Origin: an uncultured Pseudomonadota bacterium
Lineage (GTDB): Bacteria; Pseudomonadota; Gammaproteobacteria; Burkholderiales; Rhodocyclaceae
Direction of reading: 5' to 3'
Assembly (NCBI GenBank): GCA_903870055.1
Contig: CAIQBG010000069.1
Span: 1-64,000 of the forward strand
Length of the DNA: 64,000 nucleotides
Shown: in pieces, positions 1 through 6,012 of the stretch
Layout: every line of letters begins with the position of its first letter
How positions within the stretch are numbered: the first letter of the stretch is position 1
Program-made: the position numbers and the translations under genes
Notes under the pieces: generated by a model
What the model saw: the letters and a program-made list of their open reading frames with translations, nothing else
Told to the model about the DNA's origin: nothing
Databases searched by the model: none

Positions 1-114
1 AGTGCGCCCCCTGTATTACAAGAGCCATATTCAGACGTTAGGAACATAGCCATCTCCTACAATTCGAAATGACGGCCAAACCAGAAATGTTCACGAAATC
101 GGTTCGATTTACAC

Positions 115-507
115 TCATCGTTTAGACTCCCTTACAAGTTCTTCACCTACCTTGATCGAGTCTTCGATTGCAGAATGGACGTACTGCCGCTTTCTGCGAT
201 CATAATCTTCGTCTGACTCACCTTGGTTGCGAGGCTGCATTCGCGCTGAATGGATCGATATACCTGCGACGGCTGACATCGTAAGTTGCTTAATCCTAGC
301 GATATCCTGCGTAAGCGTGTCGAGTTCCGCCTGAAACAAGACCTTGGCTTGCGCCATCTCGCTTTCGCCCCTTATATACAGGTCTACCGCATGTCTGATA
401 AGCGCCATTTCTGACATTTTGCGCTCGGCGGCAATCTTGCTTATAAGGGATTTTGTCTCGTCATCGAATCGAAGAGAAAGCACATGCGGATATTTGGTTT
501 TTGCCAT
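115..507 (-). CDS. Ribbon-helix-helix protein, probable relaxosome accessory factor (TrwA/TraY-like)
   Basis: The 130-residue product begins with a ribbon-helix-helix fold: a short strand (VLSLRFDD, about residues 9-16) followed by two helices to about residue 46, as in Arc/MetJ-type DNA binders. The remaining 85 residues are charged and helical and could mediate tetramerisation. TrwA of R388 is 121 residues and is built the same way. The gene lies beside the candidate nick site and is transcribed away from it, which is the trwA position, so I infer an oriT-binding accessory protein that also represses itself. The start at 507 has no strong Shine-Dalgarno, and the region where one would lie is covered by the inverted repeat at 510-526. 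An ordinary transcriptional regulator is the alternative. Confidence 0.75.
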   Translation of the reverse strand: MAKTKYPHVLSLRFDDETKSLISKIAAERKMSEMALIRHAVDLYIRGESEMAQAKVLFQAELDTLTQDIARIKQLTMSAVAGISIHSARMQPRNQGESDEDYDRRKRQYVHSAIEDSIKVGEELVRESKR

Positions 508-509
508 TT

Positions 510-526
510 GTAGTTGTTCCGACTAC
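510..526. promoter_or_regulatory. Inverted repeat GTAGT-N7-ACTAC upstream of the ribbon-helix-helix gene
   Basis: GTAGT at 510-514 and ACTAC at 522-526 form an inverted repeat directly upstream of the start codon at 507, overlapping its ribosome-binding region. The same half-site recurs through the oriT region. The likely ligand is the adjacent ribbon-helix-helix protein, which is inference. Confidence 0.55.
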
Positions 527-551
527 GGTGTTAGATGGGCGCTATTGTTGA

Positions 552-580
552 ATAATAAGCTTTTTTTGGATTTTGTGCAA
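552..580 (-). promoter_or_regulatory. Sigma-70-like promoter for the ribbon-helix-helix gene
   Basis: Read on the minus strand there is a -35 TTGCAC (580-575), a 17-base spacer and a -10 TATTAT (557-552). Transcription would start near 545 and give a leader of about 38 bases carrying the GTAGT inverted repeat, which fits autoregulation. Confidence 0.55.
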
Positions 581-589
581 ATTCTTTTA

Positions 590-733
590 GTAGTGCCATT
601 TCTTTGTGTAGTCGTGTAGTCGTGTAACTACCGCCTTCTGGCGCGGCTTTGCGGTGTCTGCTTGTTGCACGCGTAGCTGTGCGTAATGTGTATCGTATTT
701 CTCCAAGGGAGAGTTGCGCTGAAAGCGCGACTC
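590..733 (+). other. oriT: Candidate origin of transfer (oriT) with nick site between 691 and 692
   Basis: A 4-bp hairpin GCAC/GTGC (667-670 with 679-682) is followed by GTAATGTGT, then AT at 692. R388, the MOBF model, has a hairpin followed by GTGCGTATTGTCT and the cut before ATAG; here the matching bases are GTGCGTAATGTGT/ATCG (679-695). To the left lie two 8-bp direct repeats TGTAGTCG (607-614, 615-622) and further GTAGT/ACTAC half-sites; to the right is a 10-bp hairpin (711-733). The polarity makes the plus strand the transferred strand, with the region from 692 rightward entering first. The TrwC-like relaxase at the other end of the window is a MOBF enzyme, as required. The nick position rests on remembered similarity, not an alignment. 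Confidence 0.65.
711..733 (+). repeat. Hairpin on the leading side of the nick site
   Basis: GAGTTGCGCT (711-720) and AGCGCGACTC (724-733) pair over 10 positions with one G-T wobble and a 3-base loop. It begins 20 bases after the proposed nick and would be among the first DNA exposed in a recipient. Its role could be relaxase binding or termination of transfer, or protection of the T-strand. Confidence 0.5.
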
Positions 734-750
734 ATGTTGTTGTTTAACCT

Positions 751-817
751 CCGGCCGATTTGCGTAGTAGGGTCTGGCAAGACTTGTGCAGTATTAAAAC
801 TTGCCGCAATTGGCCGG
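751..817. repeat. Large imperfect inverted repeat between oriT and the first plus-strand gene
   Basis: An outer arm of about 13 bases (751-764 with 805-817) and an inner arm GGCAAG/CTTGCC (776-781 with 800-805) can form a long interrupted stem of 67 bases. It lies just upstream of the gene at 858 and could be part of oriT or an operator for that gene. Confidence 0.4.
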
Positions 818-857
818 TCGTGTAAAAATCTCGTCATACAACTACAGGAGCACTGCA

Positions 858-1103
858 ATGGAACAACAGAAACCAACCAAACCCCGCATGTCGTTGGAAG
901 ATCAGATCAAGTTACAGCGGGAAAAACTCAAGAAACTTGAAGAGCGCCAGCGTGAGCAATCCAAGCGTCAACGCGAAGTGACGGCGCGAGCAATCGCCGA
1001 TATGCTGGAAGAGCATGGCTTAATGAATGTGAGCCAGCAAGACCTTGAGCTGATCATGCCGAAGATCAAAGAGTTTCTCGCAGCATCTCCGCCAGCAAAC
1101 TGA
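858..1103 (+). CDS. Small coiled-coil protein, TraD/MobC-like mobilisation accessory
   Basis: An 81-residue, highly charged protein with a continuous helix over residues 13-45 (LEDQIKLQREKLKKLEERQ and onward) and a compact C-terminal segment ending in IMPKIKEFLA. This layout resembles the short TraD/MobC family (Pfam TraD, PF06412) encoded beside oriT in many plasmids; that match is from memory. The ATG at 858 is chosen over upstream alternatives because of the Shine-Dalgarno ACAGGAG at 844-850. It is divergent from the ribbon-helix-helix gene across oriT and ends at a strong bidirectional terminator. An oriT-proximal DNA-binding or stability function like the stb genes of R388 is also possible. 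Confidence 0.55.
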   Translation: MEQQKPTKPRMSLEDQIKLQREKLKKLEERQREQSKRQREVTARAIADMLEEHGLMNVSQQDLELIMPKIKEFLAASPPAN

Positions 1104-1117
1104 CGGCGGCACAAAAA

Positions 1118-1157
1118 CAGAAAGGCCCGCAGGGTGTAATCCCTGCGGGCCTTTCTG
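1118..1157. terminator. Bidirectional intrinsic terminator
   Basis: A perfect 17-bp stem (1118-1134 with 1141-1157) with a six-base loop TGTAAT. On the minus strand it is followed by a T-rich run (CTGTTTTTG), so it terminates the ssb transcript; on the plus strand it follows the gene ending at 1103. Confidence 0.85.
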
Positions 1158-1220
1158 TTTGGAAGTTGGCAATGTTCTCGTATATTGCCTTATGTGCTGG
1201 CTGGCGCTTGATTCTGCGCT

Positions 1221-1622
1221 TTATCGTTTCTGAACTCCAGCGTTTTCGTAATCAGCCAGCCAGGTGTCATCGGCTGCCGGTGGTTCCGGTTGTTTTTGGA
1301 CAGGAGCGCTTCCGACAACCTTTACCGATCTGGCATTAAAGCTAAAACCATGGTTCGACTTGTCTGCACTTGTCCATGATGCAATTGATCCACTAACTTC
1401 TACGCCGTCACCTTTTGTCATGCCATGGTCGATTTCTGCCTGTTTGCCATAAGTCGTCACAGGGATAAAGTTCACGATAGACTTTGTGCTTCCGTCCTTT
1501 GTGGCAATTTCTTCGTTAACTGCAACAACGTACCAAGCTGTCACGGTGCCGTTTTTTGTTTTTCCGGCTTTTACCTCGGTTGAGAGTTTGCCGGATATTG
1601 TGAATGTGTTAATTGCTCGCAT
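1221..1622 (-). CDS. ssb: Single-stranded DNA-binding protein
   Basis: A 133-residue protein with an OB fold: N-terminal strand NTFTISGKL, a long basic beta-hairpin region (GKTKNGTVTAWYVVAVNEE), the IVNFIPVTTYGKQAE segment typical of SSB, and V-E-V-S-G-S. It coats the incoming T-strand; ssb is a hallmark of plasmid leading regions. The start at 1622 is set by the Shine-Dalgarno AGGAGTA just upstream. The tail is short (about 25 residues) and ends ENAGVQKR, so the acidic DDDIPF-type tip that recruits host replication proteins in chromosomal SSB is absent. It is the last gene of the unit driven from element A and is followed by the terminator at 1118-1157. Confidence 0.85.
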   Translation of the reverse strand: MRAINTFTISGKLSTEVKAGKTKNGTVTAWYVVAVNEEIATKDGSTKSIVNFIPVTTYGKQAEIDHGMTKGDGVEVSGSIASWTSADKSNHGFSFNARSVKVVGSAPVQKQPEPPAADDTWLADYENAGVQKR

Positions 1623-1635
1623 CTTATTACTCCTA

Positions 1636-2046
1636 TCAAAATTCAAGGTTCTCGTCGTCCAAGTTGTCGTGATAGTCCGTGTTGCAATACCCTGATTGCC
1701 ATGAGTTACGCAAAACCTCTGAATCTTTAATCATGGTCGGCATTTCATCACGTCCGTTGCGATACGATATGGCACCAAGGGTTTGCGCAATACACATAGC
1801 CTTTGCTCGCATTTGGCGCAGTTCTTCCGCATTTATTTCGCCAATTGACTCCCTGACTGTGACTTTTGCCAACAGAATACGCGCTTCTATCGCTAACTCG
1901 AAAGTTTGATCAGCTGTCACGATTTGACCGCAATGTACAACACTGCCATCAACATGAACTTCTGTCGTAAACAAATCTGGATTGCTGCATCCCGTTGCAG
2001 TTGGGTTGGTTTTGATGTTGGTTTGCGATTGATGTGTGTTGTGCAT
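1636..2046 (-). CDS. Hypothetical leading-region protein with shared MHN leader
   Basis: The 136-residue protein has no family I recognise. Its first 25 or so residues (MHNTHQSQTNIKTNPTATG) resemble the N-termini of the genes starting at 6012 and 11379, which follow the two other class-1 repeats, so this leader seems to belong to the repeat module rather than to the protein family. The rest is mixed helix and strand (ELAIEARILLAKVTVRESIGEINAEELRQMRAKAMCIAQTLG) and ends in an acidic tail. It precedes ssb by 13 bases, probably co-transcribed. The ATG at 2046 has CAGGAGT upstream. Confidence 0.6.
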   Translation of the reverse strand: MHNTHQSQTNIKTNPTATGCSNPDLFTTEVHVDGSVVHCGQIVTADQTFELAIEARILLAKVTVRESIGEINAEELRQMRAKAMCIAQTLGAISYRNGRDEMPTMIKDSEVLRNSWQSGYCNTDYHDNLDDENLEF

Positions 2047-2482
2047 GTTTTTACTCCTGGTTGATGAAATCTGTCTCGCTTGCAGGACCCGTGCCGCACC
2101 AAAGCACAGGGTCTAAAGGCTCGAGTCAAGGGGCAAAGCGGAAGCCGCACGCGGAGCGCAGCTTGCTGCGCCCGAACGGGTGAGCATTTGCACGAAGTGA
2201 ACCCTTGACCCGAGCCTTTCCCTGTGCTGGTGTCGGCGTTATCGGGTACTGACAAGTGGTTTAGACAGATTTATTCAGCCAGGGGCGCACAACACCATCG
2301 GATTGTAGCAAACCAGATAGGACAACTCGTTGTCCGTCTAACTGCCAGGCATAGCCTGGCGGAAATGTCGTTAAAGAATCAGCACCTGGCCGCAAGGCCA
2401 GCATATCGGCTGATTCTGTCAAAACCATGTTCTTGATCGCGAAGCCAAAATAGCGTGTCTGGCCGGAATCGGTCAGACACGC
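2047..2482 (-). promoter_or_regulatory. Class-1 leading-region element A, putative single-stranded-DNA promoter
   Basis: One of three related elements (see 6013 and 11380). It contains a long stem, 2103-2132 with 2202-2228, made of AGCACAGGG/CCCTGTGCT, AAAGGCTCG/CGAGCCTTT and GTCAAGGG/CCCTTGAC; inside one strand of that stem lies a minus-strand promoter TTGACT (2129-2124), 17-base spacer, TGCTTT (2106-2101). Further hairpins are GGACAAC/GTTGTCC (2320-2335), GCCAGGC/GCCTGGC (2344-2360), a compound hairpin AGAATCAGC/GCTGATTCT (2375-2417) and a terminal hairpin (2453-2482). An extended -10 TGCTACAAT (2310-2302) is a second promoter candidate. It would drive the genes at 2046 and 1622 from the incoming plus strand before the complement is made. 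Confidence 0.65.
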
Positions 2483-2576
2483 CCGAGCGGAAAATTTCAG
2501 ATTTATTGGCGTGCGCGATATGGGGATATCGCTATTTGACCCCGTTTGTCACATCCGCGATCTTGTACCGGAATGC

Positions 2577-2879
2577 TTACACCTTGAATACTAAAGCGTA
2601 CTCGGTGACGCAACCTTTGATGGCGATTGTTTCAATCTTGCCGGCATCACTCAAATTACGTAACTGAGTCTGAATCGCCGATCTGGCAGAACCAGTGCCT
2701 GTTACTAATTCGGGCAATGAGGCCGATTCCACTCCTTTGAGATATTGCAAAATTCGGTCCAGCGTCGATCCGGTTACAACTGGCATATCTGGTGCCGACA
2801 TGCCACGGATGACGCGGCCGGAGGTTCTAGGTACGTGGTCAACTTTTCCGAAAAGCGCGTAGTGAAGCTCGGGAATCAT
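2577..2879 (-). CDS. Winged-helix-like small DNA-binding protein
   Basis: A 100-residue protein whose residues 40-85 (LDRILQYLKGVESASLPELVTGTGSARSAIQTQLRNLSDAGKIETI) read as a winged helix: helix, helix, recognition helix and start of the wing. This is the pattern of small transcriptional regulators that test for strand-end or operator sites. No effector domain is visible. It is the promoter-distal gene of the long unit from element B, just before element A. The Shine-Dalgarno is weak. Function unknown beyond likely DNA binding. Confidence 0.55.
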   Translation of the reverse strand: MIPELHYALFGKVDHVPRTSGRVIRGMSAPDMPVVTGSTLDRILQYLKGVESASLPELVTGTGSARSAIQTQLRNLSDAGKIETIAIKGCVTEYALVFKV

Positions 2880-2899
2880 GATGAATTAGCATTTAACAA

Positions 2900-3046
2900 C
2901 TACAGGACTGGTAGATTGACCAATTTGGCAATCTTACGATTTATGCCAGCACCGTGATGATTGTTCAGTTTGAATTTCAGATGGGCGATGAAGTTATCGA
3001 ACGCAGCTTTCGCAAATACCGGATCTTCCCTAAACAGTTCGGCCAT
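2900..3046 (-). CDS. Small hypothetical protein (48 aa)
   Basis: A short reading frame encoding MAELFREDPVFAKAAFDNF and ending NRKIAKLVNLPVL. The sequence is amphipathic and protein-like, and it fits the gap between the HigA-like gene (stop at 3075) and the next gene at 2879 in the same orientation. The ATG at 3046 lacks a clear Shine-Dalgarno, so translation may be coupled. It could be a third component of the toxin-antitoxin unit or an unrelated leading-region peptide; no family recognised. Confidence 0.45.
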   Translation of the reverse strand: MAELFREDPVFAKAAFDNFIAHLKFKLNNHHGAGINRKIAKLVNLPVL

Positions 3047-3074
3047 CCCACGTTATGGCTACGATCTTTCATGT

Positions 3075-3398
3075 TTAAGCCAAAACTTTCAGGCCGTGCT
3101 TCTGAACGACCGCCAAAAGTTTCAGGGCCATGCCGCTTGGATGTTTGGCGCCGCTTTCCCATTTCTGCACCGTTGACTCGGTCGTATTGAGAAAACGTGC
3201 AAAAACCGGCTGGCTCACATGGTTCATTTCGCGAATTTGCTTGATCTGTTCTGGCTCGATGTCATGCGGCACCACCAGGCATGCAGCATCGAAATTGCGT
3301 AGCGTTGCCTTATCAATGCCGCCGACATTGAACAATGCGCGAGCGGACGAATGGATGGCCTCGAACGCATCACTCTTGAATTTCTGTTTAGCCGTCAT
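3075..3398 (-). CDS. HigA-like antitoxin, XRE-family regulator
   Basis: A 107-residue protein with a helix-turn-helix at about residues 50-100 (EQIKQIREMNHVSQPVFARFLNTTESTVQKWESG), the Cro/C1 pattern of HigA/MqsA-type antitoxins. It is expected to bind and neutralise the RelE-like protein encoded just upstream and repress the shared promoter. The start at 3398 follows GGGAG, and it overlaps the toxin stop by 11 bases, so the order is toxin then antitoxin, as in higBA. A fuller upstream start at 3449 would overlap the toxin more and has no Shine-Dalgarno. Confidence 0.75.
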   Translation of the reverse strand: MTAKQKFKSDAFEAIHSSARALFNVGGIDKATLRNFDAACLVVPHDIEPEQIKQIREMNHVSQPVFARFLNTTESTVQKWESGAKHPSGMALKLLAVVQKHGLKVLA

Positions 3399-3771
3399 TT
3401 CTAATCTCCCACAAATCTTTGTTGACCAACAATTGCTCGATCTGCCCATCTGACAGTTTGGCGTAAGCTTTGGCGATCACGCGAAACCCCGCCAACTCAT
3501 CCATATCGATATTGCTCCGATCCTGTTTTGCAAACAGATACTCATATACCCAATGCCGACCACCTTTGGCCAGAATGATGGAACGGTGCATATTGCCGTT
3601 CAATCGCTTCTTGAAGACGCCACCGCCCATGTCGTCAGCGAGTCCCTGGATCACTTGTGTGATGGCCTCGCGCAATTCCGAATCTGGAATATGGGCTTTT
3701 TTGGCTGCCTTGGAAAACCAAGCTGTCTTAAAAACCCTGCCGGAATTAGGTTTTGTCACTTGATTGCTCAT
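3388..3771 (-). CDS. RelE/HigB-like toxin
   Basis: A 127-residue protein with the RelE-superfamily core: FKTAWFSKAAKKAHIPDSEL, helix LREAITQVIQGLADDMGGGVFKKRL, then strands RSIILAKGGRHWVYEYLFAKQDR. Members are ribosome-dependent mRNA interferases. It is paired with the HigA-like gene downstream. Its RBS is weak and an inverted repeat sits at the promoter. In a leading region such a pair can serve plasmid addiction or act against defence; which one applies cannot be told from sequence. Confidence 0.7.
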   Translation of the reverse strand: MSNQVTKPNSGRVFKTAWFSKAAKKAHIPDSELREAITQVIQGLADDMGGGVFKKRLNGNMHRSIILAKGGRHWVYEYLFAKQDRSNIDMDELAGFRVIAKAYAKLSDGQIEQLLVNKDLWEIRNDG

Positions 3772-3780
3772 CTCTTATGA

Positions 3781-3795
3781 TAGCACTGGGTGCTA
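3781..3795. promoter_or_regulatory. Operator-like inverted repeat at the toxin-antitoxin promoter
   Basis: TAGCAC (3781-3786) and GTGCTA (3790-3795) form a perfect palindrome with a TGG centre. On the minus strand an extended -10 TGCTATAAG lies just upstream of it, so a bound HigA-like protein would block transcription. Confidence 0.5.
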
Positions 3796-3808
3796 CTTAT
3801 AGCAATAG

Positions 3809-3991
3809 CTATGACAAAAGTGCCAGCGTCAGAATCAGCACGACAAAGCCCACGAAACAGAACCTGCCGACCAGACGATCTGCTGTATCGGCGTCTGGCA
3901 GACGATCTGTTAACCGCTCCAACAAAGAGGCTTTTGGCAGCGGCTTGTCTTCTGCACGGAAGGTATTATCAAATGAAGTAGCGGTTAGCAT
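3809..3991 (-). CDS. Small tail-anchored membrane protein
   Basis: A 60-residue protein with a polar, charged N-terminus (residues 1-40) and one C-terminal membrane segment (GRFCFVGFVVLILTLALLS). The start has AAGGA nine bases upstream and overlaps the stop of the preceding gene by seven bases, so it belongs to the unit driven from element B. Function unknown; no family recognised. Confidence 0.55.
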   Translation of the reverse strand: MLTATSFDNTFRAEDKPLPKASLLERLTDRLPDADTADRLVGRFCFVGFVVLILTLALLS

Positions 3992-4212
3992 GATGAGATC
4001 CTTTGTTCTGTTGTTTCTACAAGCGCATCCATGCGGTGCGCGATGTCTTCAGGAGCCAGAAAACTTAGAGAGTGATGGACTTCGACCTCTGGGGCACCCT
4101 GGGAAACCATATCTACAAGAGTCACAAACTCGGCATCGATCGGAAAACGCGCCAGGAAAACGTTGACCGTAAACTCTTGTGCCTGGGTTAAATGTGGGAG
4201 ATGAACTGTCAT
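3985..4212 (-). CDS. Hypothetical leading-region protein (75 aa)
   Basis: The protein has a predicted helix-rich fold with the segment VNVFLARFPIDAEFVTLVDMVSQGAPEVEVHHSL. This segment resembles part of the protein encoded at 23428-23808 (SRYLTAYPDGKPYRSILDLVEHGDPVVHV), so the two may be distant relatives. A very good Shine-Dalgarno (AAGGAGT) precedes the ATG at 4212. It sits in the long minus-strand unit below element B. No function assigned. Confidence 0.6.
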   Translation of the reverse strand: MTVHLPHLTQAQEFTVNVFLARFPIDAEFVTLVDMVSQGAPEVEVHHSLSFLAPEDIAHRMDALVETTEQRISSC

Positions 4213-4221
4213 GACGACTCC

Positions 4222-4596
4222 TTATTCAAATCCGAGGCGCAAAGCCTCATCCAAAGCAGCCCACGCCAGCCCAACATCAGGGCACCCGTGACCATGCGGG
4301 AAGCGGTCGCAAATTAGCGCCAGTGAGAGAAAAGCGGCCTTGGCCAGCTTCGGCGCTGCGGCGATAAGCTTGGCATTGGCTAGGGCTTCATCTTCTCTTG
4401 AGCTGGGCATCGAGCGAATCTTGGCAACCTCTTCCGATCCAGCGTGGACAGACCGCGCAAAGCGGATATCCTGCGACGGTGTTCCGAAAACCGCCCACGG
4501 CCCTTGCGTGAAATTTAGCAGGCGGTCCTGTAACAGCAATGCGCCATAGCTACGTTGCATTGCCGGTGACATCGCCCTAATGACATCATGTTCCAT
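4222..4596 (-). CDS. Hypothetical protein with NAKLIAAAPKL motif
   Basis: A 124-residue protein with QGPWAVFG near residue 34 and the ANAKLIAAAPKLAKA segment near residue 80. Both recur in small phage and plasmid proteins of unknown function, and the gene two positions upstream (5686) has a matching arrangement (TQGPLVV, ANASRLVACWNA). The two are probably distant paralogues of one phage/plasmid family. The start at 4596 follows AAGGA. No enzymatic motif is visible. Confidence 0.6.
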   Translation of the reverse strand: MEHDVIRAMSPAMQRSYGALLLQDRLLNFTQGPWAVFGTPSQDIRFARSVHAGSEEVAKIRSMPSSREDEALANAKLIAAAPKLAKAAFLSLALICDRFPHGHGCPDVGLAWAALDEALRLGFE

Positions 4597-4641
4597 GGCG
4601 ATTCCTTTCAAGCCATCAATTGAAGTAAGGCACAGATAATT

Positions 4642-4923
4642 TCAAGCATGGCGGTTTCCTTTCTTGTTCCCCAGAATACGAACCATCCAAGGATGAATGA
4701 GCATGCTGGTGACGATTCCAATTGGGCCACCTGCCAGATAGGCCAGTATTTCAATCGTAGACGTTGGTCCCGGCATGATCTTTAGCACCGTTAGATTGGC
4801 TGCACCGATACCGAAGCTGGTAAGACAGGCGAGAAGTCGGTGGCCACCATTCACGTTCAGGCTTTGCAGTCCCAGAAACAACACCAGAGCCCATGTCGAG
4901 ACAAAAAGGATGAGCGCGTTCAT
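4642..4923 (-). CDS. Small inner-membrane protein
   Basis: A 93-residue protein with three hydrophobic segments: residues 1-20 (ALILFVSTWALVLFLG), 30-50 and 60-85. The central LQSLNVNGGHRLLACLTSF and AYLAGGPIGIVTSMLIHPW are well-formed loops of a family I have seen in phages and plasmids without a known function. Shine-Dalgarno GAAGGTG precedes the start, which overlaps the stop of the gene upstream (TGATG). A holin-like or superinfection-related role is possible but unsupported. Confidence 0.6.
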   Translation of the reverse strand: MNALILFVSTWALVLFLGLQSLNVNGGHRLLACLTSFGIGAANLTVLKIMPGPTSTIEILAYLAGGPIGIVTSMLIHPWMVRILGNKKGNRHA

Positions 4924-5270
4924 CAGTGCACCTTCAATTGCGGCGCGATCAGAGCCGACAATCCAAAGTGAACCATAGCGGCTTCGCGGTTTTCAGCATC
5001 ACGGATTTCGCGCAAACGCTTGCTGTAAGCGCCTGTGCAGCAATCCACCAGATAGCGGAGCGCTGTTGACGACTTTTGTCCCGACCACTGCTTCCAAGTT
5101 GCCTTGATTTCGGCACGGACTTCGGCTGCAGCCTTGCGGTACTCACGGCGGCATTCGCGCCAGACCTGCGTGTGAAACTGTTGCAAGGTATGTTCACGGG
5201 CCTTGTCCAGAAATGATGATCCACCATCCGCGATCACTTCTGGTTGCCACAGATTCGTTGCTTGTCCCAT
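4923..5270 (-). CDS. Hypothetical helical protein
   Basis: A 115-residue, largely helical and basic protein (HTQVWRECRREYRKAAAEVRAEIKATWKQW, then RYLVDCCTGAYSKRLREIRDAENREAA). It has a good Shine-Dalgarno (AAGGGG) and is tightly packed between two neighbours of the same unit. No family recognised; the charge pattern would allow nucleic-acid or protein binding. Confidence 0.55.
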   Translation of the reverse strand: MGQATNLWQPEVIADGGSSFLDKAREHTLQQFHTQVWRECRREYRKAAAEVRAEIKATWKQWSGQKSSTALRYLVDCCTGAYSKRLREIRDAENREAAMVHFGLSALIAPQLKVH

Positions 5271-5272
5271 GT

Positions 5273-5686
5273 TTATTCCCCTTTCCCGATTACTTTGGCG
5301 ATAGCGGTTTCTGCTGCATCTAACCTGTATTTATTTGTAATGTTTTCGTGACAGACAATGTTCGCCAGAGTTTCGAGCAGATCGTTGCGCTGACTAGTCA
5401 ATAATTCATTTAAAGAAATTAGATGCTCAATAAAATCATCACCGGCCAGACGTTCAATTGTTTCCGTGTCGATAGACAAACAAGCATTCCAGCAAGCAAC
5501 TAGGCGGCTTGCATTTGCCTCGTCCTCGGCTTCAGTCGGCATATTCAGGATTTCAATGCGAGCGATGCGACCTTTGCCATTAGTGCTTTCAATGTAATAA
5601 GCGCAGGTTCCCGCCTTCTTTACGACCAACGGCCCCTGTGTATGTTTAGCATTGCCTTCGTTCCACCCTGTTTGGATTTCAGTCAT
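5273..5686 (-). CDS. Hypothetical protein related to the 4222-4596 product
   Basis: A 137-residue protein with HTQGPLVVKKAG near the start and EDEANASRLVACWNACLSI at residues 60-80, then a helical tail. The QGP...ANA(S/K)L layout is shared with the gene at 4222-4596, and is common in phage-encoded small proteins of unknown role. The start at 5686 follows AGGGGAAAG. An upstream start at 5725 is open but would overlap the preceding gene. Confidence 0.6.
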   Translation of the reverse strand: MTEIQTGWNEGNAKHTQGPLVVKKAGTCAYYIESTNGKGRIARIEILNMPTEAEDEANASRLVACWNACLSIDTETIERLAGDDFIEHLISLNELLTSQRNDLLETLANIVCHENITNKYRLDAAETAIAKVIGKGE

Positions 5687-5700
5687 TTTCTTTCCCCTTA

Positions 5701-6012
5701 TTAAGCGTAGCGACGAATAGACCAATAGCCGTAGAAAGTTTCTTCCGACTCGTGGTCATACACACACAACTGCCCCTCACGGAACCCCTCTTGAATCATT
5801 GAAGCAATGTGTTCTTCGGTTGCCTCATCCAACTCATTCACGATTTTGTTACTGCGAATCGACCACTTGATATCGTGCAAAAGCACATCTGCAATCCCCG
5901 TTGAAAAAATCGACTCTTGATCCTTCGTCGTTGATGGTGTCCCCAAGATCTGGATTGCTGCATCCCGGCTCGTTGGTGTTGTTGCTGGTTTGCGATGGAT
6001 GGTGTTGTGCAT
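5701..6012 (-). CDS. Hypothetical leading-region protein with shared MHN leader
   Basis: First gene after element B. The 103-residue product starts MHNTIHRKPATTPTSRDAAI, similar to the leaders of the genes at 2046 and 11379, then diverges into SIFSTGIADVLLHDIKWSIRSNKIVNELDEATEEHIASMIQEGFREGQLCVYD. That second part is a compact alpha/beta domain resembling the small 'HIASMIQEGFREGEL' proteins found on many plasmids; function unknown. The start has CAGGAGC upstream. It begins the long unit running to about 2577. Confidence 0.6.
   Translation of the reverse strand: MHNTIHRKPATTPTSRDAAIQILGTPSTTKDQESIFSTGIADVLLHDIKWSIRSNKIVNELDEATEEHIASMIQEGFREGQLCVYDHESEETFYGYWSIRRYA

Noticed and set aside
344-619. 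Plus-strand frame across the ribbon-helix-helix gene and oriT
   Set aside because: It is antisense to a convincing gene and runs through the promoter and candidate oriT; no RBS.
2103-2482. Class-1 and class-2 repeats as insertion sequences or CRISPR
   Set aside because: They encode no transposase, have no target duplications and no regular repeat-spacer pattern; internal hairpins and position upstream of genes fit regulatory elements.
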